21,892 nucleotides of DNA, from positions 1-21,892 of the forward strand of contig JBDLJD010000071.1 in assembly GCA_039714495.1 (NCBI GenBank). Reading direction: 5' to 3'. Both the position numbers and the translations under genes were made by a program. Below the pieces are notes generated by a model. The model was not told the origin of the DNA. It saw nothing but the letters and a program-made list of their open reading frames with translations, and did no database searches. The DNA comes from JAJDNW01 sp039714495 (GTDB taxonomy: Bacteria > Desulfobacterota > Desulfobacteria > Desulfobacterales > B30-G6). Of this stretch, positions 15,307-21,892 are shown one piece after another; positions within the stretch are counted from its first letter, which is position 1, and each line of letters starts with the position of its first letter.

Positions 15307-15365
15307 ATCCCTGCACTACATGGTTGATTCGAAGAATGGGCATGTAGGCCAGGGCTTCAGCCCTG
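15298..15365. repeat. Pair of CAGGG/CCCTG palindromes
   Basis: CAGGGAT-AA-ATCCCTG (15298-15313) and CAGGGCT-TC-AGCCCTG (15350-15365) are two 7-bp palindromes with 2-base centres, 36 bases apart. They look like the two halves of a REP/BIME-type element. The first overlaps the toxin's stop codon. The two could provide transcription-ending or mRNA-protecting hairpins between the toxin and the opposing dehydratase gene. Bases 15366-15428 show nothing else. Confidence 0.7.
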
Positions 15366-15428
15366 AATCATCTTTTGGCCCTTTGGTTACGTCCTGCGTA
15401 CAAGAAGAAAAACACCTTGGCGGTAAAC

Positions 15429-17105
15429 TCAATCATCTCCCTTATAATTTAACGCCGCGCCTTTCTCAGCCGTGTTGGCCATCCTGGCGTAAATGGAAAG
15501 ATACCCCTTTTTTACCTTGCTTTCGGGCGGGGTCCAGTTGGCAAGCCGGCGCTTGAGCTCTTCTTCGGAAATATCCAACTGTAGCCGTTCGTTGGGGATG
15601 TCGATATCGATTATGTCCAGGTCTTGAACCACGGCCAGCGGCCCCCCGGCAGCGGCTTCCGGCGCAATGTGGGCCACAGCGCAGCCTTTGTTGGTCCCGG
15701 AAAATCGACCGTCGGTCATGAAGGCGATCTTGTCGGATTTTCCCTTGGCCGCAAGCTGCCACAGAAATCGCTGCAGGAGCAGCATGCCGGGGTCTCCTTG
15801 GGGGCCCACGTTCCTGACGATGACCACATCACCGTCATCCAGGTGATCCTTTTCCAGGGCTTCACAGGCAGCTTCTTCAGAGGGGAAGATGCGGGCCGGT
15901 CCCCGGTGCTGATGCATGGCTGCGGGCACAGCCGATTTCTTGATCAAAGCGCCTCCGGGTGCGAGGTTGCCTTTGAGGAAAATGAGCCCCCCTTCACTGG
16001 ACAGAGGGTTCTCGAGGGGGTGGATTACCTTTCCGTCCGGCAATGCCGCTCCTTCCAGGATCTCTGATAGTGGACGCCCGGTTACGGTGATGACATCCGG
16101 GGTCAGGCATTTCTGCATGGCTTTCATGGCTGCCGGCAAGCCGCCGGCCTCATCAAAATCTTTAATCAGGTTTTGCCCGCTGCCTGAAGGCGCAATGTCG
16201 CACAACAGCGGTGTCATTTTGCTCATCTCATTGAATGTTTCCAGGGGAATGTCCATTTCGAGCTCTGCGGCCACGGCTTGGAGGTGAAGCACCCCGTTGG
16301 TGGATCCGCCAACGGCCATCAGGACGGCAATGGCATTTCTAAAAGCGTCCATGGTCATGATATCAGAGGGTTTGATCTCCTTTTGAAAAAGGTCCACAAC
16401 CTGTTGGCCCGCCTGAAATGCCATACGCATCAGCCGGGAGTCTGCTCCTGGTGTGGTTGCGTTCCACGGCAGGGACATGCCCAGGGCTTCGCTAAGGCAG
16501 GCCATGGTATTGGCTGTGCCCATTACAGGGCAGGCGCCGAAACCCGGACAGCCGCGTTCCTGGATGTCTTGAAAGGTCCGGTCCGTTATGCGGCCGGCCT
16601 TGTAATCGGCAAAATGCTTGGGGGCCACGCCCAGCGGGTCCACAGCCTGCCCCTGATAGGTATTCAGCTGCATGTAGCCGCCGGTTACCACCACAGAAGG
16701 GAGATCCAGACGGGCTGCCGCCATGAGATGGGCGGGTATTACATCGTCGCACACCGGGACAAACACCATGGCGTCGAAAAGGTTGGTCATGGCCACGGTT
16801 TCAATATAACCTGCCACCAGGTCCCTGTGGGGCAGGTGATAGTTGTCATGCCCGGCCATACTGGTGCAGATCGAGCTGATGACAAACTCCCGGGGGGTTC
16901 CCCCGGCAGCCCAGATGCCGGCTTTGACGGAACCGGCCACACGGTCCAGGTGGATGGACGCCGGGTTGACCTCGCCCCAACTGCTGACAACACCTATCTG
17001 AGGCCTGGCAAGCGCCTCTTCTCCATACCCCACGCCGCGGGTCAGGGTCTGGCGTTCAACCATGGCGTAGTCGGGTAGATTGTCATCCTTTTTTTTAACG
17101 GTCAA
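15429..17105 (-). CDS. IlvD/Edd-family dehydratase with altered metal motif
   Basis: This 558-residue protein belongs to the family of dihydroxy-acid, sugar-acid and 6-phosphogluconate dehydratases, which remove water using an Fe-S cluster and Mg2+. HLDRVAG (52-58), LPHRDLVAGYIETV, CPGFGACPVMGTANTMACLSEA (186-207) and DGRFSG (465-470) with the conserved Ser469 are typical. Cluster cysteines C119 and C192 are kept. The usual Cys-Asp-Lys, whose lysine is carbamylated and binds Mg2+, reads Cys-Asp-Asp (119-121). The start is TTG 17105, seven bases after GGGAGG; no in-frame ATG lies nearby. It follows the AOR-family gene by 63 bases, likely in one operon. The altered motif and the LacI-type neighbour suggest a sugar-acid or other hydroxy-acid substrate rather than valine/isoleucine synthesis; ilvD itself remains possible. 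Confidence 0.85.
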   Translation of the reverse strand: MTVKKKDDNLPDYAMVERQTLTRGVGYGEEALARPQIGVVSSWGEVNPASIHLDRVAGSVKAGIWAAGGTPREFVISSICTSMAGHDNYHLPHRDLVAGYIETVAMTNLFDAMVFVPVCDDVIPAHLMAAARLDLPSVVVTGGYMQLNTYQGQAVDPLGVAPKHFADYKAGRITDRTFQDIQERGCPGFGACPVMGTANTMACLSEALGMSLPWNATTPGADSRLMRMAFQAGQQVVDLFQKEIKPSDIMTMDAFRNAIAVLMAVGGSTNGVLHLQAVAAELEMDIPLETFNEMSKMTPLLCDIAPSGSGQNLIKDFDEAGGLPAAMKAMQKCLTPDVITVTGRPLSEILEGAALPDGKVIHPLENPLSSEGGLIFLKGNLAPGGALIKKSAVPAAMHQHRGPARIFPSEEAACEALEKDHLDDGDVVIVRNVGPQGDPGMLLLQRFLWQLAAKGKSDKIAFMTDGRFSGTNKGCAVAHIAPEAAAGGPLAVVQDLDIIDIDIPNERLQLDISEEELKRRLANWTPPESKVKKGYLSIYARMANTAEKGAALNYKGDD

Positions 17106-17168
17106 TTGTCATCCTCCCTGGTATAGTAGACAATAAGCTCTTCATGTTATTGAAAAACTTATATCAGG

Positions 17169-18944
17169 TTATGTGGCATCGTCCGGAGGGAGCCCGTTTT
17201 CATCCCATCCGTGCAGGAGATAATACTCCTTCAGCATCTGGCCGAGCTCTTCCGGCGTGATGGCGTCGCCGGTCTTTTCATTCTTTCTGAAAAAGCCCTT
17301 GGACAGCCATTCATCCTCTTTAGTCATACCTTCCCGCAGGTTGAAGCGGCGGACAAGGGTGGCAATGGCTGCCGCGCGCTGGCGCAAGGCTTCCTCACCG
17401 GCATCCAGCCCGGTAAGGGCATGGATGATTTTCTCGAGGTTGTCCCACATGTAGAGGTCTCTGTAGAATCGGCACAGCACCAGGGTGTCGAATATGGTCA
17501 GGCGGTCTTCGAATTCCAGAAACAATTCGGCCTTGCCTTCGATCTGATCCTTGGGGATCATTCCCACCAGTTCGGGTTTGTAAAATGTGGCCCGCAAATG
17601 ACAGGCCCCCCTGTCGGAGGTGGCATAGGCCAGGCCCATGCCTTTGAGGACCCTGGGGTCGTATCCCGCAGGCTCCATGCCCTTGACGTGCACGGCAATA
17701 TCTTCAAGGTCCCATTCCCTGGCAGCGTGTTTGATGCCTTGGGCCAGCACGTCGCCAATCCCTTCGCGCCGGGAAATCATGTGCAGCAGTTCGGCAATTT
17801 TATCGACTTCACCGTAGTTCACAACAAAATCAACCTTGCCGCGCAGGTGCGCTTCGATGGTGAAGGCGCACAGGTTGCCGGCGGTGATGGTGTCGATGCC
17901 TACCCGGTCGCAGATGTCGTTCAAATACGCAATTTCCTCGATGCTGTCGATCAAGCAGAGCCCGCCAAAGGCATAAATGGTCTCGTATTCCGGGCCTTCC
18001 AGCTTCAGGCCTGCGTGGCGGCCCTCCTTGATGGTGGTCATCCGGCCGCAGGCCATCAGGCATTTGGCACAGGCGCGCGGCTTGACGTCGCAGCTCGTAT
18101 GCAGACCGTCCGCACTGATATTTTCCCATTTGTCATACTGGCCTTCGGCCCAGTAGCGGGTGGGGAAGGCATTGGCGCCGTTGGTCACCTTGACCAGCTG
18201 AGAGGTGCCCATGCTTTTGTAGGCCTGTACGCCTGGATTGTCTTTGGATTCCGCCATGATAGCTTTGGAAAAGTCGGCTGCGGCCTTTTCGTCGAAAAGG
18301 GGCCTTTTCCGGTCACCCTGGAACAAGAGGCCTTTGATTTTTTTGGCGCCCAGCACGGTGCCCACCCCTGTCCGCCCGGCCGAACGCCAGTGATCATTTT
18401 TAATGACGCCAAAACGTACCCCGTTTTCAGCCGCCGGTCCGATCACCACAGCACCAGGCTTGCGAAACCCCTTGTCAGGCTGGTTAAAACGTTCCAGGAT
18501 CGCATCTTCGGTGGCATAGGTCTCCTTGCCCCATAAATCGCCTGCCGGGTGAAAAAGCACCTCTTCAGGATGGATGCCGAGCACCAGTGGCGCCGCACTT
18601 TCCCCCTGGATGACAATGGCGTCATACCCAGCGGAATCGATGGCTTCCGGCACCCTGCCGCCGGAATAGGATTCCGAATACAGGCCTGTCTGGGGAGATT
18701 TGGTAAAAACACCATAGCGTGAGCTCCCCCATATGCGGCTGCCGGTGATGGGACCGGTGGCAAATATCAGGCAGTTATCCGCGTGCATAGGATCGACTTC
18801 AGGAGGGTTGAGGGTGTAGAGCAGGTAGGAAGCCAGGCCCTTGCCGCCCAGATACTGTTCATAAATGGATGGATCCAGGGTTTCTACCCAGAATTTTTTA
18901 TTGCTGACATCAATTCTTAAAATACGATTATGTTGCCCTTTCAT
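17169..18944 (-). CDS. Aldehyde:ferredoxin oxidoreductase family (tungsten bis-pterin) enzyme
   Basis: This 591-residue cytoplasmic enzyme would oxidise an aldehyde to the acid, or the reverse, with ferredoxin, using a tungsten-bis-pyranopterin and one [4Fe-4S] cluster. The N-terminal pterin-binding part contains YLGGKGLASYLLY, FATGPITGS and SSRYGVFTKSPQTG. The cluster ligands are C292, C295 and C299 (CAKCLMAC) with C491 (VLCRF). Length and full co-linearity indicate an intact gene. AAGGAG (18953-18958) is eight bases before the ATG. It is followed by the IlvD-like gene. Which aldehyde it uses is unknown; AOR, glyceraldehyde-3-phosphate and formaldehyde enzymes all share these motifs. Confidence 0.92.
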   Translation of the reverse strand: MKGQHNRILRIDVSNKKFWVETLDPSIYEQYLGGKGLASYLLYTLNPPEVDPMHADNCLIFATGPITGSRIWGSSRYGVFTKSPQTGLYSESYSGGRVPEAIDSAGYDAIVIQGESAAPLVLGIHPEEVLFHPAGDLWGKETYATEDAILERFNQPDKGFRKPGAVVIGPAAENGVRFGVIKNDHWRSAGRTGVGTVLGAKKIKGLLFQGDRKRPLFDEKAAADFSKAIMAESKDNPGVQAYKSMGTSQLVKVTNGANAFPTRYWAEGQYDKWENISADGLHTSCDVKPRACAKCLMACGRMTTIKEGRHAGLKLEGPEYETIYAFGGLCLIDSIEEIAYLNDICDRVGIDTITAGNLCAFTIEAHLRGKVDFVVNYGEVDKIAELLHMISRREGIGDVLAQGIKHAAREWDLEDIAVHVKGMEPAGYDPRVLKGMGLAYATSDRGACHLRATFYKPELVGMIPKDQIEGKAELFLEFEDRLTIFDTLVLCRFYRDLYMWDNLEKIIHALTGLDAGEEALRQRAAAIATLVRRFNLREGMTKEDEWLSKGFFRKNEKTGDAITPEELGQMLKEYYLLHGWDENGLPPDDAT

Positions 18945-18984
18945 ACAATTTCTCCTTATAAAAGTGTGGTACTCGATTTTATTA

Positions 18985-19030
18985 CTATAACGTTTAAGCC
19001 ATCTTATCTATTGAAAAACTGGGTTGTCAA
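18985..19030 (-). promoter_or_regulatory. Promoter of the AOR-dehydratase operon with LacI-like operator candidate
   Basis: On the minus strand TTGACA (19030-19025) and TAAGAT (19006-19001) are 18 bases apart, giving a start near 18994. The partial palindrome CTNNAACGTTNNAG (18985-18998) covers that start. Its AACGTT centre is typical of LacI/PurR-family operators. The LacI-type regulator at 20599 is therefore a candidate repressor. Confidence 0.5.
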
Positions 19031-19071
19031 GATGAAAAATACTAAATGAAAACTATAAAAATAAATATATA

Positions 19072-19103
19072 TTGACAGACTGAAAAAATATTCATTATAT
19101 AAT
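19072..19103 (+). promoter_or_regulatory. Promoter of the aminotransferase gene
   Basis: A perfect TTGACA at 19072-19077 is followed by TATATA (19096-19101, spacer 18), overlapping TATAAT (19098-19103, spacer 20). The surrounding 60 bases are very AT-rich. Transcription would start near 19108 and give a leader of about 65 bases. It points away from the promoter at 18985-19030. Confidence 0.55.
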
Positions 19104-19175
19104 TAATATCTTGGTATGGATAAAATAAACTAAAACCTTTGAGTAGAAAACACTTAGCCAGCAGGAGGAAGCGTC

Positions 19176-20438
19176 ATGGACAAGGCCAACAACCAGGATC
19201 TGGGAGCAAAGAAAACAGAGTACGTATCCAACGCGGTCAGCAATGTTTCCCTTAACTACATCGAGTCCGGCAACGGAGCGATCCTCAAAGATGTGGAAGG
19301 CAATGAGTTCATCGATTTTGCCTGCGGTATCGGCGTCATGAACATCGGCCACAGCAACCCCAAGGTAGTGGCGGCTATCAAAGAACAGGCCGAGAAGCTG
19401 GTCCACACGTGCTTCATGGTGAACCCTTATGAATCTGCGGTGACGCTGGCCGAAAAACTGTGCGCCCTGACGCCGGGCGATTTTCCCAAAAAGGCCTTTT
19501 TCTGCAACAGCGGAGCGGAAGCCGTGGAAAACGTCGTCAAGGTTGCGCGGTATTACACCAAGCGGCCGGCTATCGTAGTATTCGACAATGCCTATCATGG
19601 CAGGACCCAGCTGACCATGACCATGACCAGCAAGATAAAGCCCTACAAATTCGGCTTTGGCCCTTTCTGTCCGGAAGTGTACCGCATGCCCTTCGGCGAT
19701 GAGGTAGGGGCTGACAAGTTGAAAGACGTATTCATCAAGAATGTCAACCCCGAAGCGGTTGCAGCCGTTATTGTCGAGCCGGTGCAGGGGGAGGGCGGGT
19801 TCATCACCCCGCCGGACGATTATTTCAAGGAGTTGATCAAGATTTGCCATGACAACGGCATCTTGTTCGTGGCTGACGAAATCCAGAGCGGCATGGGACG
19901 CACCGGGAAAATGTTTGCCATCGAACACTGGGGCGTGGAGCCGGACTTGATCACCACGGCCAAAAGCCTGGCGGCCGGCATGCCTCTGGCTGCCGTGGTC
20001 GGTAAAGCCGAGATTATGGATGCGGTTCATCCGGGCGGTCTGGGGGGCACCTACGGTGGCAATCCCGTGGCCTGTGCAGCAGCCTTGGCGGTTCTAGAGG
20101 TTTTTGAATCCGAAAACATGTTGGAAAAGTCGGTTGCCCTGGGAGAGAAATTGTGGACCCGTTTCGAGACCTGGAAAGAAAAGTTCGGCATCGTCAAGAG
20201 CATCCGGGGCAAAGGGGGCATGATCGGCCTGGAACTGGTGAATACCAAAACAGGTGAACCTGCAGCTGACGAAACCCTGCAGTTGGTCAAGCACTGCCAC
20301 CAAAACGGGGTAGTAGCCCTGAGCTGCGGCGTTTACGGCAATGTCATCCGTACCCTGGTGCCTTTTGTGATCACCGATGAGCAGTTGGAAAAGGGCCTCT
20401 CCGTCATGGAAGAGGGGATTGCGAAAATCGACGCATAA
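19176..20438 (+). CDS. Class III PLP aminotransferase, 4-aminobutyrate aminotransferase-like
   Basis: This 420-residue cytoplasmic enzyme should move an omega-amino group (4-aminobutyrate or a similar amine) to 2-oxoglutarate, giving an aldehyde such as succinate semialdehyde. FCNSGAEAVENVVK (109-122) holds the phosphate-binding turn, FDNAYHGRT lies at 136-144 and EPVQGEGG at 201-208. D234 in FVADEIQSGMGRTG contacts the PLP ring nitrogen, and K263 in TTAKSLAAGMPL forms the Schiff base. GGLGGTYGGNPVACAAALAVLE closely matches GabT proteins. AGGAGG (19163-19168) is seven bases before the ATG. It diverges from the AOR-dehydratase operon. An aldehyde product would be a logical substrate for that oxidoreductase, but this link is only inferred. 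Related ornithine or lysine aminotransferases are alternatives. Confidence 0.93.
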   Translation: MDKANNQDLGAKKTEYVSNAVSNVSLNYIESGNGAILKDVEGNEFIDFACGIGVMNIGHSNPKVVAAIKEQAEKLVHTCFMVNPYESAVTLAEKLCALTPGDFPKKAFFCNSGAEAVENVVKVARYYTKRPAIVVFDNAYHGRTQLTMTMTSKIKPYKFGFGPFCPEVYRMPFGDEVGADKLKDVFIKNVNPEAVAAVIVEPVQGEGGFITPPDDYFKELIKICHDNGILFVADEIQSGMGRTGKMFAIEHWGVEPDLITTAKSLAAGMPLAAVVGKAEIMDAVHPGGLGGTYGGNPVACAAALAVLEVFESENMLEKSVALGEKLWTRFETWKEKFGIVKSIRGKGGMIGLELVNTKTGEPAADETLQLVKHCHQNGVVALSCGVYGNVIRTLVPFVITDEQLEKGLSVMEEGIAKIDA

Positions 20439-20462
20439 TATTTCTCGCCCCGGTGAAATAAA

Positions 20463-20574
20463 AAACCACAGAGATTTCACAGGGCAGGCAGAGGTCACAG
20501 AGGCACAGAGAAATTATTAAATTTATCACCTAGGATATTTTTTTTCACTTTGTGTCCTTTGTGCCTTTGTGGTT
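20463..20574. repeat. Imperfect inverted repeat of CACAAAG/CACAGAG units
   Basis: The left arm (20463-20510, AACCACAGAG...GAGGCACAGAG) is inverted in degenerate form as CTTTGTGTCCTTTGTGCC followed by TTTGTGGTT (20548-20574). Such units are common dispersed intergenic repeats in many bacteria. The element separates the aminotransferase from the LacI-type gene and supplies the false in-frame GTG at 20569. Confidence 0.75.
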
Positions 20575-20598
20575 GAAGTTATACAATGTTACTTTAAT

Positions 20599-21639
20599 AT
20601 GAAATCCAATCCAACCATCAAGGATATCGCCCAGGCAGCCAAAGTGTCTGCCGGGGCGGTATCCCTGGCCCTGAACGACCGGCCCGGCGTAAGCGAAAAG
20701 ACCCGGCGGAAGATCCAGAAGATCGCCCACAAAATGGACTACCGGCCCAACTATGCCGCCAAACGCCTCATCGGGCAACCGAGCCACACCATCGGCCTTA
20801 TCCTGCGCAATATTGCCGACCCCTTTTTTCCGGAACTGGCACTCGGCGTGGAGGAAAAGGCCACCGAGATGGGCTACAGCCTTTTGTTGTGCAATACCAA
20901 CGGAACTCTGGAAAAGGAAGAACAGGCTCTGGATGCCCTGCGGGCCAAGGGGGTGGACGGTGTCATTCTCTCCACTGTAACGGTGGACGATCCCAATATC
21001 CGGATTCTACTCGATGCAGACATCCCTTTTGTCTGCGTCAACCGTTTTGTCATGGAGCCTTCCATCGAGAGCAGAACAGACTACGTGGTCCTGGACAACT
21101 ATGCTTGCGGGCATGACGGCATGCGGCATCTCTTGCGCATGGGATTTGAACGTGTTGCCATACTGACCGGCGATCTGAACACCTCAACAGCAGCCCTGCG
21201 GCGCAAGGGAGAACAGGATGCCCTGGCAGCCTTCCATGTTGCCCAGGACCCGAAACTTGTGATAGAGTGCGGCTGGTCCAGAAGGCGGGCCTTTGATGCG
21301 GCCCGCCACCTGTTGGGGCTGAAAGAGCCGCCTGACGCCTTTTTTGTGCACGATGACCACATGGCTATCGGGGTAAGGGAAGCGGTTTTGGGGATGGGGT
21401 TGCGCCTGCCTGAAGATATTGCCCTTTTGGGTATCGACGACATTGAAATGGCTGCTTTGACTGGCGTGGACCTCTCCACCATCAGTCAGAAAAAATACGA
21501 CATGGGGGTTATGGGCACCCGGGTCTTGATCGACAAGATCGAAGGGAACACGCCGCCCATGGTAAACAAGATCATGCTTGAGCCCAGATTGATGATTCGC
21601 AAAACCTGCGGCTTTCACCTCAGGGGGTATGTGCGTTGA
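20599..21639 (+). CDS. LacI-family transcriptional regulator
   Basis: This 346-residue protein has the family's N-terminal helix-turn-helix (residues 6-26, TIKDIAQAAKVSAGAVSLALN) and hinge helix region (MDYRPNYAAKRLIGQ). The periplasmic-binding-protein-like effector domain starts HTIGLILRNIADPFFPELALGVE and ends with DIALLGIDDIEMAAL...DLSTISQ. It would bind a CG-centred palindrome as a dimer and respond to a small ligand, usually a sugar or sugar derivative. The frame is open back to GTG 20569, but that codon lies in a dispersed repeat and the DNA-binding motif starts at its normal place from ATG 20599. No clear ribosome site precedes it. Likely targets are the adjacent aminotransferase and the AOR-dehydratase operon; the effector is unknown. 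Confidence 0.93.
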   Translation: MKSNPTIKDIAQAAKVSAGAVSLALNDRPGVSEKTRRKIQKIAHKMDYRPNYAAKRLIGQPSHTIGLILRNIADPFFPELALGVEEKATEMGYSLLLCNTNGTLEKEEQALDALRAKGVDGVILSTVTVDDPNIRILLDADIPFVCVNRFVMEPSIESRTDYVVLDNYACGHDGMRHLLRMGFERVAILTGDLNTSTAALRRKGEQDALAAFHVAQDPKLVIECGWSRRRAFDAARHLLGLKEPPDAFFVHDDHMAIGVREAVLGMGLRLPEDIALLGIDDIEMAALTGVDLSTISQKKYDMGVMGTRVLIDKIEGNTPPMVNKIMLEPRLMIRKTCGFHLRGYVR

Positions 21640-21794
21640 CCGCAACGCTTCGAATAGCTTTCCTTCTCTTCGCCTTCCTGCTGCTCTTTCCTGTTTTATC
21701 CTTTGCCTCTGAATTCACTATTTCTTCGGAAACCAGTTTCCTGGAGAACTGCTTTTTGATGGTGAGTTCATGCACTTTCCTCCTGGCGCTTTAA
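21636..21794 (+). CDS. Possible coupled exported protein, short or frameshifted (low confidence)
   Basis: A TTG overlapping the regulator's stop (TTGA) is eight bases after AGGGGG (21622-21627). It opens a 52-codon frame whose first 25 residues look like a signal peptide (MTATLRIAFLLFAFLLLFPV then LSFASEF). After ISSETSF the sequence loses character and stops at TAA 21792. Another frame, two bases on, reads GELLFDGEFMHFPPGALRGG from about 21743, so a frameshift in a longer secreted protein is possible. I do not recognise it. It may also be chance; the sequence to the window end at 21892 shows nothing further. Confidence 0.35.
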   Translation: MTATLRIAFLLFAFLLLFPVLSFASEFTISSETSFLENCFLMVSSCTFLLAL

Positions 21795-21892
21795 GGGGGG
21801 GCGCCTCGGTGCTCGGAAGGTGACTGCGCAGCCTCCTAAGGTAGCGTTTTTTCTTGCCCATTCTCCTCACAAATGGTATCTGTCGCAAGCCT

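Noticed and set aside
17085..17115. Five-codon leader ORF (ATG next to GGGAGG) before the dehydratase
   Set aside because: The ATG is too close to the ribosome site, and the TTG start seven bases away explains the site better.
17211..18536. 441-residue plus-strand frame
   Set aside because: It is fully antisense to the AOR-family gene, which has a full set of motifs and a ribosome site. Long antisense frames are common in GC-rich genes.
19095..20030. 311-residue minus-strand frame
   Set aside because: It is antisense to the aminotransferase and resembles no protein family I know; the plus-strand gene explains the coding signal.
21829..21841. TCCTAAGGTAGCG, a 13-base match to the conserved 23S rRNA/I-CeuI site
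   Set aside because: The flanking bases do not match 23S rRNA, so this is a chance short match rather than an rRNA fragment.

Overview
The window looks like a piece of a bacterial chromosome from a Desulfobacterota-type (sulfate-reducer-like) anaerobe. This is inferred from gene content: a tungsten-type aldehyde:ferredoxin oxidoreductase, a 600-residue acyl-CoA dehydrogenase, membrane Ser/Thr kinases, an ExeA-like ATPase, and abundant short dispersed palindromic repeats between genes. No rRNA, tRNA, CRISPR array or intact insertion sequence was seen.

Layout. (1) 1-2372, + strand: the 3' end of an ABC transporter ATPase, then a fused double permease of the 2-aminoethylphosphonate/ferric-iron importer type. 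(2) 2535-4340: an acyl-CoA dehydrogenase closed by a perfect 19-bp terminator hairpin. (3) 4401-10182: a promoter with nested inverted repeats, then a three-gene operon of membrane Ser/Thr kinase, PATAN/DUF4388 protein and a second paralogous kinase. (4) 10183-10535: no gene, only three kinds of repeat. (5) 10535-12076 (-) and 12164-13489 (+): divergent genes for an AAA ATPase fused to an OmpA peptidoglycan-binding domain, and for a periplasmic VWA domain joined through the membrane to a cytoplasmic FHA domain. (6) 13490-15430: an AT-rich accessory patch. It holds a tyrosine-recombinase remnant, a HigBA-like toxin-antitoxin pair whose toxin has an in-frame TGA, a small gene broken by a cloverleaf-like repeat, a Phd/ParE pair with its operator, and another palindromic repeat pair. 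(7) 15429-18944 (-): an operon of an AOR-family oxidoreductase and a divergent IlvD/Edd-family dehydratase. (8) 19176-21639 (+): a class III (GabT-like) aminotransferase and a LacI-family regulator, then the start of a possible exported protein at the window end.

How the genes may work together. Regions 3-5 read as one envelope-spanning signalling system. Two kinases have cytoplasmic catalytic domains, an FHA domain is available to read phospho-threonine, and a PATAN protein carries a 24-5-24 motif resembling the MshEN c-di-GMP receptor. An AAA ATPase is tethered to peptidoglycan and a VWA adhesion/sensor domain lies in the periplasm. I do not recognise this as a named system, and it is the best candidate for something undescribed. 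Regions 7-8 look like a small catabolic locus: a LacI-type regulator, a CG-centred operator candidate over the oxidoreductase promoter, and an IlvD-like enzyme in which the family's carbamylated lysine is replaced by aspartate. These point away from branched-chain amino-acid synthesis.
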